NCBI GenBank assembly: GCA_017311315.1
Contig: CM029660.1
Location: forward strand, 29,707,410 to 29,771,409
DNA length: 64,000 nt
Source of the DNA: Dendrocalamus latiflorus
Lineage: Eukaryota; Streptophyta; Magnoliopsida; Poales; Poaceae
Direction of reading: 5' to 3'
Part shown: positions 56,888-64,000 of the stretch, one piece after another
Layout: every line of letters starts with the position of its first letter
Numbering within the stretch: position 1 is the stretch's first letter
Notes under the pieces: generated by a model
What the model was told of the DNA's origin: nothing
Databases searched by the model: none
What the model saw: the letters and a program-made list of their open reading frames with translations, nothing else
Position numbers and translations under genes: made by a program

Positions 56888-57601
56888 ATGGTCCTCTGCA
56901 TCACCGCCGACCTCGCCGGGAGCCGCGACGACGCCCGCCTCATCGGCCTCCAAACCCTAATCGCAGCCGACGTCACCCGGGGCGGCAACGTGGCCACGCG
57001 CACGATGGCCGCATCGTGCCGCGCGGTCTGTTGCCTCGGCGGCGATCCCGCGTTGCTTGTGGGGGAGGAGGGGGAGGAGGAGGGAGGCGGGGGCGAGGAG
57101 GAGGGCGGGTGCTGGGTGCTGTACAGGTGGCGGCGCCGTCTCATCCGCCTGCCGCCCCTGATCCCGTCGCTCCGCCGGGCGGGGCGCTCGCCGTGGGCGC
57201 TGACGCGGACGCGCACCGCCGACGGGCGGGTCGTCGTCTCGCGGGAGCCCGCCCCACGGCGCGGGCGCGTCTTCGCCAGGAAGGTCGAGGGCCGCCTAAT
57301 CTTGGAGCTCGTCGAGCGTGACGACACCCCGGTAACCCCGCCGCCACCGCCGCGGCGGCCCCATCCCTCGATCGCGCAAGAAATTGATCACTCCCCTGCG
57401 ACGGCGGACGGGGAGGAGGCGAGCGCCGAGCGAGGAAGCGCTCGGCGCGACGTGACAACCGCTGCGCAGGCGCCAATGGCGTCTCCGGTGGGTTCGGCTT
57501 CCCCGCCGCCGCCGCTCCCGGCCGCAGGGTGCTTCGAGGACGTGATCCGCACGGCCTCGCTGCGCAAGACGCACGTGAGCTTGCCCAGGATGGTGCACTG
57601 A
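56888..57601 (+). CDS. FANTASTIC FOUR-like protein, single exon, 237 aa
   Basis: Start chosen as the first ATG after the TATA box at 56710 (MVLCITADLAGSRDDARL). Features in order: a Gly/Glu tract at about residues 60-76 (GEEGEEEGGGGEEEGG), the segment LPPLIPSLRRAGRSPWALTR, then TADGRVVVSREPAPRRGRVFARKVEGRLILELVER, and a Pro-rich, Ala-rich C-terminus ending HVSLPRMVH. The middle pattern (PPL-S, DGR-V--R, a short linker, then EGRL-L-LVE) resembles the FAF domain of plant regulators of shoot-meristem size. The assignment is by pattern only and the domain is divergent. The gene is very GC-rich, intronless, and has no partner nearby. Confidence 0.65.
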   Translation: MVLCITADLAGSRDDARLIGLQTLIAADVTRGGNVATRTMAASCRAVCCLGGDPALLVGEEGEEEGGGGEEEGGCWVLYRWRRRLIRLPPLIPSLRRAGRSPWALTRTRTADGRVVVSREPAPRRGRVFARKVEGRLILELVERDDTPVTPPPPPRRPHPSIAQEIDHSPATADGEEASAERGSARRDVTTAAQAPMASPVGSASPPPPLPAAGCFEDVIRTASLRKTHVSLPRMVH

Positions 57602-58051
57602 GATCGAGGGGGAAATCTTGAATGCAGCAGTTGTCGCATTCGTCTTGGGGAAATTTTTGCAGGCGTAGGAAAAATTTTGTAGACATCGATCGAAGAGAGT
57701 ATTCAATGTTGTAGTAATCGAACAAAATTTTTTTTGTAGCCATCATCGTAGGTGAGATCCGTACCCGGATAGCGAATCAGTACTTCAGTTGCTTCATGCA
57801 GAGAGAATACCTAGTTGTTCCTTGTTAATGGATAATTGGTCTTTTCTGGGAAAAGAAATTAATGGATAATTGGATACTTGGATATGATCATACAAGTTTA
57901 ACTTCTAGGGTTCTAGCTCTATTTGCTGCATATTACCGGACTGAGCCAGGCTTTACTGAGAGATGTGTCGTGTGTATATCCTAGGTGCTAAACTATGCTA
58001 AACTGTTGGCATGCCTCATCCACAAAACGTAGGGCGTAACATGCTGAAATA
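57602..58051 (+). other. 3' flank of the FAF-like gene
   Basis: AT-rich probable 3' UTR with no further gene. Confidence 0.4.
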
Positions 58052-58463
58052 GGCCCTGTTTGTTTCCACTTAAGATTATTATAATCTAGCTTATAATCAT
58101 AAGTGGAAACAAACAGCCTAGATTATAAGGCAACTTATTATAATCTAATAGCCCAGATTATTGTAATCTAATAAGCTCAAAAAAGGAGCTTATTTCAGCT
58201 TATAGATCCACCTTTTATCTTAAGGACCATAAAACTTTAGGAATATTACCCACATTTGCCATTCATCCATCCCCCAACTCTCTCGCCTCTCTCTCAAGGA
58301 CATTGTAGTCTTTAAACATTCAAATACAACAATCCATAACTCTGATAATCCAGGCTGCCAAACACTTACAGCTTATTTTCCACCAGCTTATTATAATCTA
58401 GCTTATATAATCCCTAACCTATAAGCTAGATTATAATAATCTTAAGTGGAAACAAACAGGGCC
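58052..58463. mobile_element. foldback MITE, about 410 bp
   Basis: Ends 'ggccctgtttgtttccactt' and 'aagtggaaacaaacagggcc' are exact inversions, and the inverted similarity continues through 'aagattattataatctagct'. Flanks are ATA on both sides (58049-58051, 58464-58466). A second internal inverted copy, 'aagtggaaacaaacag', lies at 58101. No ORF. Confidence 0.85.
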
Positions 58464-58799
58464 ATAATCGTGGAGTTACAGCGATGAATATCCACAAGAT
58501 GCTGACGATGTTACTCTCCTAAAGTGAACAGCGACTAACAAGCAGGATCGATCTCTCAGTCACACAAAATCTCATGGAGCAGCAGTGTCAGAACTGACGA
58601 AATGTGGTCTGAACCGAGAGGGAAATATTCAGAGCAGGAGGCAAGGTCTTCAGTTATCAGCGACGGCTAAGATTGCTCTATACCTCTTCGTTCCAGATCA
58701 ACGGCCAAGAAGCGTTTCAATAATTACTGTTTATGTCCTAAATGGCTCATTACCATGAACAGTTTAGCTTCTGTGTTAGCAGAGAGTTTAGCTTGTAAT
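58464..58799. other. intergenic / probable upstream part of a Gypsy LTR
   Basis: No gene is recognised. The 5' boundary of the following element's LTR could not be fixed and may lie in here. Confidence 0.35.
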
Positions 58800-60293
58800 C
58801 TTCCTTTTATTTCTTAAGACTGGATTATATAATCACATATATAACTCGGATTGTAATGAGAAAAGGCATCCTGTTATTATGCCAAAAGCATCTAGTCGTG
58901 GTTGTTAGGCTTTTCCTAGTTCTTCCGCATCTCCACTTCCCCAAATCCGAATTCAGATATCAGGATCTGACAAAAGTGGTATCAGAGCAATCCAATCCTT
59001 GGCGAAGAATCAATCGGGAATTGATTGGGTTGGGAATCTTAGTTCCTTGTAAAATCCCCAACCAATTTCAGACCTAGGCGGCGGAAGAGATTGTGAGTGA
59101 GGTGAGAGTTCATGATTCATTCCTTGGTAAAATCCCTAAGCCTAGCACTCGATCTGTGGAAAATGATGAAGCCGGTGACAAGAAACGAGGGAGAGGCGTC
59201 GGAACTCACGGCCGTGCGGCAAGAGGCCAAGGAAGCGAGTAGCAAGGCAGAGATGGTGTAACATCAGGTGGGTGAGTTGCAGAAACAGGTCATGGGTATG
59301 CAGGCACAGATGAATAGAATGGAGTCCTGGCTTACTACAAGGAATGGCAGGATCTCAGGTCAGAGAAACTGTGCCAAATAATGGTGGGAGTGTCCATCTC
59401 ATGAGGAATGTAGAAGCGCCTAGAGCTGTACCAGATCCAGTTCAGCCAAGTGAACTAGACATGCAAATGATGAGGAGAGTTAGGGATCTCGGCCAAATTA
59501 ATCTGAACAATACTCAGGGAGTCCAGTTCAATGCCAGCCCTAAAGGTAATCCCTATTCACCCTCTACTGGTTACTCTGCAGCGCCAAATTCTTGGGGTTA
59601 GAACCAATTGCCATTGTCGGCCCTTGTCTCTCCTACCTTGAATCACATGAACACCCACCAAGGACGCCTGCTAGACAATGGTATCCAAACCCAAGAGAAC
59701 ACATGAGCAATCCTCAAGACCATTATCATGCCAGGCCATGGAATCCTAATCCTAGTAATGAAATGGTTAACAATTTCTATAAGTCTATTGCTAAAGAGCC
59801 CAAACTAGATTTTCCCAAGTTTGATGGCAGTGAGCCTTTAGAATGGATTAGGCAAAGTGAGACTTATTTTGCAATGGGCAATGTCCCAGATGAGGCTAAA
59901 TTTGATTTGGCTCAGATATATATAGTTGGAAGGGCTGATAGATGGCTCAAAAGCACGGGGTTGATTTGAATCCACCTCCCTGGCCTGACTTTTGTGCCAT
60001 GGTGTGTGATTGCTTTGCTCAATATAGTGGGTACAGAAGAAATGTCATAGCAAGATCCACAAGCCGAAGGTTGCCAGCTAGAGACAAATAAAAGTTCCCC
60101 ACCCAACTCAGACTCAGAGGAACAGTTAATGCAAATTTCAGCTCAAGAAGTGAAAAGACTGACAGTTGTAACTACTTATACCCTTCTAATGAGTATTGGG
60201 GGAAGGACAACAGTGGCACTGGTTGACAGTGGTAGTACTCACACCTTCATTGACCTGAAATTTGCCACCAAAACATCTTGCAAACCTAGCTAG
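58800..60293 (+). mobile_element. truncated Gypsy retrotransposon (LTR end, gag part, protease part)
   Basis: 'tggtatcagagc' at 58978-58989 is the classical initiator-Met tRNA primer-binding site, just after an LTR end at about 58973 (CTGACA). Gag pieces follow: 59344-59601 and, in another frame, 59592-59969 (LDFPKFDGSEPLEWIRQSET, YIVGRADRWL). A protease piece around 60112-60293 reads VALVDSGSTHTFIDLKF before a stop. RT, RNase H, integrase and a 3' LTR are missing. The gag is split by a frameshift near 59600. Confidence 0.8.
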
Positions 60294-60591
60294 CCGTGCA
60301 GTCTTGTCGTTGGAACACAAGAACTTTCATAAATTCCTATAGAATTTGAGTTGATTCTTGTAAAATTTCTGTAAAACTCTTGCGTATGTTCCAAACCTAC
60401 CGTCAATTTTCAAAGATCAATGAACGAATAGAAGAACCTCAAAAGAAGTTGACCCAAGTGGATCCAAGGCGGATTTCAACAATGGGCCAGTGTTAGGCCG
60501 ATTACTCAGCACAAGCTTTATTCTGGGCTGGAGACAGTGGCACTGTGCAAACAGGAACAATCTTCTAGCTAGCTAGCTGTAGTAAGGCTGC
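60294..60591. other. intergenic, no gene recognised
   Basis: AT-rich sequence after the truncated Gypsy element. No structured feature was identified. Confidence 0.35.
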
Positions 60592-60820
60592 ATTCGGTTT
60601 GACTTACGGCTCGTGGCTTATAGCTTATGCTATAGTAACTATTTTTTAAATGATGTATTTTTAAGACGGGATCAACAGAAATATTGTAGTAAAAAGTGTA
60701 TTGAGTTCAGCTGTATTGGCCAAAATTACATGCGACTATTTTTCTCTGCGCACTGCATCTCATAAACAGCCAAAATTCAAAAATGTAAGTTATAAGCTAT
60801 AGCCTAAAAAAACCCACCCA
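60592..60820 (+). repeat. MITE-like dispersed repeat, copy B
   Basis: Nearly full copy of the family described at 4961-5130. It has the 'ggcttatagcttat'/'ataagctatagcct' outer inverted pair and the core 'attgtagtaaaaagtgta'. Confidence 0.6.
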
Positions 60821-61554
60821 TAAACTTCACATTAGATTAGAAGCTTAGAGGTGGATTTCGTTTCAAAAGAAAAAAAAACTTTGAGGTGAATTCAGACTAG
60901 ATGCCAATACAAACCTTTGAGCCTTTCTTTTCACATTTTGAAGTGCTCATAAATCCGAGTAGCATTTGCTTCTTTACAACGGTATTCCCATTTATGCTGC
61001 TAGTGTATACTACTACTCGCTACTCATGCCTCATTGGGAACGCCAGAATTTACCCGATTCCTGCACAAGTTGAACCATTTCCTTTGAAGTTCCTGCGAAT
61101 TCACTGTAAAGTTCCTGCGTTCCAATTTCCACACTGGTCTTCACCTTGGAAGTTGGAACACAAACCTGCAAGGCTTAACGGTGCCTACAATTGCACAGTT
61201 TCTACTAGTAGTTCTCCTCAGTGCTAGTCGCCGGTTGCATCAACCATCAATTGCAAAAGCTTTTGGACAGTGCAGGCAGCACGCTGCGGAAGATTCTATT
61301 CGGCGTTCCTGTGTCAGCTATACAACTGTACTTGCACGTTCCACGAGGGCGGTGGCATCGATCGGGGGTGGATTGGAAGCCCGGCCGTGAGGCCCCACAT
61401 CACATGCAGAAAAAGAGGCAGAGAAAAAGACCAGAGCAGCAGCGGCAGTTTTCTGAAATTCTGATCTCGTCAGCCACTGGATGGATGCTGCTGCTACTAA
61501 TTAATCACCAATCAGTACGGGCCAATCAGTACGGATATATTTATATTTGCTTTT
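60821..61554. other. intergenic, no gene recognised
   Basis: Several short plus-strand ORFs (60901-61227, 61221-61568) lack motifs. There is no supported gene. Confidence 0.35.
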
Positions 61555-61740
61555 GGTTTTACCTTTAGTTTATAAATAGCAATAATTTATAGAGAGATAC
61601 TTATATGTAATTTTGATCGGAATAAATAAAGTCGCTTAGTGTGTACTACAATTAACTAGTAGACTTCGTCTTGCAAAGACACTTTATTTAAAAGTTAGCT
61701 ACTGTAGAAAAATAGTTTTTAGAAGTTAATACAAACATGG
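61555..61740 (-). repeat. MITE-like dispersed repeat, copy C (inverted)
   Basis: Reverse-orientation, more diverged copy ('gtgtactacaattaactag', 'gttagctactgtagaaaaa') of the same family as 4961-5130. Confidence 0.45.
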
Positions 61741-61949
61741 CTTAACCAATTATCTACTATGGACAAAACTGTTCGCTTAACCAATTATCCACGATGGACA
61801 AAACTGAACAGTTTGGCCACGTTTAGCGGGCATCTAAGGTGACCTGGAACGCTTGATGCTCTCACACTGATCTGCTTGAGCTATGGGATGAGGGCTTACA
61901 CCTTAGGCTGATGAGTTAGCAGAATGTCTTCAATATGGTATTGGTGGGT

Positions 61950-62155
61950 TCTTTTTTATTTATGGTTTATAGCTTAAATATTTAAATTCTAACTATTCGT
62001 GATAGGTAGTATGTATAGAAAAATAGTCACATGTAATTTTGATCGGTATAACTGAACTCAGTACATTTTTTTACTACAATCTTCATATTGATCCCGTCTT
62101 AAAAAACACACTATTTAAAAATTAGTAACTGTAGTTCGTACAAATATAAGTTGAC
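61950..62155 (-). repeat. MITE-like dispersed repeat, copy D (inverted)
   Basis: Reverse-orientation copy with the core 'actcagtacatttttttac' and 'gatcccgtctta'. It matches the reverse complement of copies A and B. Confidence 0.6.
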
Positions 62156-62689
62156 TGAAAGTGGAAAGAACCCGGCCATTGTTCTGAGATCGATTCAGAC
62201 GTGTGAAGAACAAAGAATGCCCAACGTCCAAAGAGAAGATGTGACTCCTGGCCATCAGGTCAATTCAGTAGAACATCTTTCAGGATTTGGTTGGGGACGA
62301 TCACTATGAGAGGGAGTAGGAAGTTCAGTCGTTGGAGATTGGAATGTTTCAGAGTTAGTTGGCAAGAAAGCATGACAGCAAGAAGTCGAATTACGGAGCC
62401 AAGATAGCAGCGCAACTTTCCCAGTATCTGAAGTCCCCCCCAACCCCGATGACAGTATCTAGCTATGTCGAGCGTCACTTCCCCAGTATCTAGCAGCCAC
62501 TTGGTTTGTGCAGCTGTGCTCATCTAGCAAACTAGCAATCAACAGTGATGGGGAAGATGAATCCATGGCAAGAAGAGGGAAAAGAGGAAATATTAAGTAG
62601 GGGAAAAAGGTAGGTCCAACCGAGCTAAACCATCATCGTCAGCTCCACGTGCCGTTTTGTTTACTAGCCACGTAGACGTAGCGCCACGC
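62156..62689. other. intergenic, no gene recognised
   Basis: Mixed-composition sequence with short minus-strand ORFs (62255-62523) that show no recognisable motif. A possible retroelement linker fragment. Confidence 0.3.
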
Positions 62690-63035
62690 TACGCCAACCA
62701 CCGTATGGACCGAAGTAAAAGGACGAAAATTCGCAGAAAAAAGAAAGCGTAGGTTTTTTCGCAAAAAATCGAGGGCCTTTTCGCAATAAAAGGAGAGAGA
62801 GGGGCTTTTTCGCAAAACACCGAGGGTCTTTTCGGAAGAAATAAGGGTTTGTTCGTAATTACAGGAAATCGCGGGTCGCTACCAAGCAAAAAAAAGTGTG
62901 TAGGGGCTTTCTCGCAAGAATCCAGGGACCTTTTTGTGAAAACCAGGGACCTACCAAACTTTGTGGGTTTTTTCGCGGAGGCTGACACATGGACATCCTC
63001 TCCGGCCGGAGAGTCCGCGTGGCGTAATATATATA
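62690..63035. repeat. dispersed repeat family with 'tcgcaaaaa' reiterations, copy 2
   Basis: Related to 55920-56400 in the same orientation: 'accgaagtaaaag', then 'ttttttcgcaaaaaatcgag', 'cgtaattacaggaaatcgcggg', 'ctttctcgcaagaa' and 'ctctccggccgga'. It is cut on the right by the Copia LTR at 63039. Confidence 0.5.
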
Positions 63036-63038
63036 GTA

Positions 63039-63404
63039 TGTGGTGAAAGAAGAATACAATGAATGAAACCTGAAATCTTCTGAGACAATTGCATGGATGC
63101 CGAAATACCTCGATTGGTTTTTGAAGTGACACGATCCAAATGCGGCCTCACTTCGTTCGCACATTGGAAGAATCGCCACACCAAGGGGCATTGCTTTCCT
63201 GTGTATTTATAGATATACATGTCGTTGATTACAGTCAGAGTATATGGGAAGATAACAGCTAAATTAATTAATAAGATGGCAATTTTATCTATACAAGAAA
63301 GCTATCTTATCTATGCAAGGAAACTAGCCAAACGGCAGGTGCTGGTGTCACGGAGGCAGGCGTGGTCGCAGGCGATACGCTCAGCGGTACTCGATATCTC
63401 TAAC
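63039..63404 (-). repeat. probable 3' LTR of a second Copia element
   Basis: On the minus strand the sequence begins TGTTAGAGATATCGAG and ends in ACCACA. It has a TATA box ('ctataaatacaca') in the middle. It lies immediately beyond the RNase H end, where a Copia 3' LTR is expected. The matching 5' LTR is outside the window. Confidence 0.6.
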
Positions 63405-64000
63405 ATCCTTCGCAGTCGAATCGTGGGGAGGTTGAACGGTGAGACTGGAGCGAAACTCCTAGAAGGTCTTTGTTGGAAGTCATTTGGTCATCACATCGGC
63501 GAACTGTAGTGTTGTCGGGGCATGAAGAACGCGCACTTGACCGAGGGCGGCCTTCTCTCGAACGAAGTGGACATCGATCTCTATATGCTTGGTCCGCCGG
63601 CGTTGTACCGGGTTGGTGGACATGTAGATGGCACTAACGTTGTCACAGTAGGCGACCTGGCAAAGGAAAGTGGGCAGTGGAGCTCGAGGAGAAGTTGGCG
63701 CAACCAGACACACTCAGCTATGGCATGAGCAACGACTCGGTATTTAGCCTTCGCACTGGAACACGAGGCAGTGGCCTGCCATTTAGATGACCATGAAACC
63801 AAGTTATCATCGAGGTAGACGTAGAAACCAGATGTCGAGCGGTGTGAGTCAGGGTAACCGCCCTAGTTTGCATCAGAATACGCTGTGAGGGAGTCTGTCG
63901 GAGAGGTATGCAGGTGCAGTCCATAGTCTAAGGTGCCCTTCACATAGCACAAGATGCGCTTAATGAGGGCCAAATGAGGATAACAAGGAGCATGCATATG
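63405..64000 (-). pseudogene. Copia RNase H, partial at window edge and broken
   Basis: Minus-strand segments read DYGLHLHTSPTDSLTAYSDA then a TAG in place of Trp; then LVSWSSKWQATASCSSAKAK and IAECVWLRQLLLELHCPL; then after a frame change YCDNVSAIYMSTNP and TKHIEIDVHFVREKAALG, with DVMTK near the end. This is the C-terminal RNase H of a Copia polyprotein. One stop and at least one frameshift make it non-functional. The rest lies beyond 64000. Confidence 0.85.

Noticed and set aside
60901..61568. Overlapping ORFs of 64-115 codons
   Set aside because: No motif, mixed frames, and they end inside a dispersed repeat copy.
1..64000. A novel defence system, operon or biosynthetic cluster
   Set aside because: The window is plant nuclear DNA with four unrelated intact genes. 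Their neighbourhood gives no evidence of a joint pathway, so none is claimed.

Overview
This is a plant nuclear window, almost certainly from a grass (Poaceae). The genes are split by many GT-AG introns, gene 5' ends are very GC-rich, and the space between them is packed with grass-type transposable elements: Tourist/Harbinger MITEs, hAT elements, a Mutator-like foldback, and Copia and Gypsy LTR elements. I saw no prokaryotic features, CRISPR array, tRNA or rRNA gene. I could not establish the species. From memory the shikimate kinase resembles rice shikimate kinases but does not look identical to the one I recall.

Four genes look intact. (1) 150-11258 (+): a 23-exon AAA-ATPase of the plant family with an N-terminal organelle-type extension and a C-terminal Msp1/spastin-like AAA module. 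(2) 22664-25869 (+): a nine-exon plastid shikimate kinase. (3) 35528-38254 (-): a three-exon membrane-anchored ubiquitin-fold protein ending in a CaaX-type box. (4) 56888-57601 (+): a single-exon 237-residue protein resembling the FANTASTIC FOUR family. They are not an operon and share no obvious pathway.

Layout. 1-11.5 kb: AAA gene, with a hAT-like element in intron 16. 11.5-15.4 kb: Mutator-like foldback with 9-bp target-site duplication (TSD), Tourist MITE with TAA TSD, other small elements. 15.4-22.25 kb: complete but defective Copia element on the minus strand (188/186-bp LTRs, TSD CGAGG), with an unusual GC-rich promoter-like leader. 22.5-25.9 kb: shikimate kinase, two MITEs in intron 1. 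26-32.2 kb: decayed transposon ORF, then fragments of two host genes head to head; a hAT element that has captured a bHLH exon lies inside one of them. 33.1-33.8 kb: another hAT element. 35.5-38.3 kb: ubiquitin-fold gene. 39.6-41.6 kb: old dispersed repeat, related to 53.6-54.9 kb. 41.7-52.35 kb: a 10.6-kb Gypsy-type element (LTRs 247/249 bp, TSD AAATG) with gag-protease, no reverse transcriptase or integrase seen, a spliced-looking antisense ORF and three tandem arrays. 52.8-55.9 kb: hAT MITE, then MYB and nucleotidyltransferase fragments head to head. 56.7-57.7 kb: FAF-like gene. 58-64 kb: MITEs, a truncated Gypsy element and the 3' end of a Copia element that runs off the window.

The most interesting material is in the transposable elements: gene-fragment capture (bHLH in a hAT element; two chimeric head-to-head fragment pairs), the Gypsy element with its antisense gene and arrays, and the promoter-like segment inside the Copia leader. 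All exon boundaries were read by eye from splice signals and reading frame; no database search was possible.
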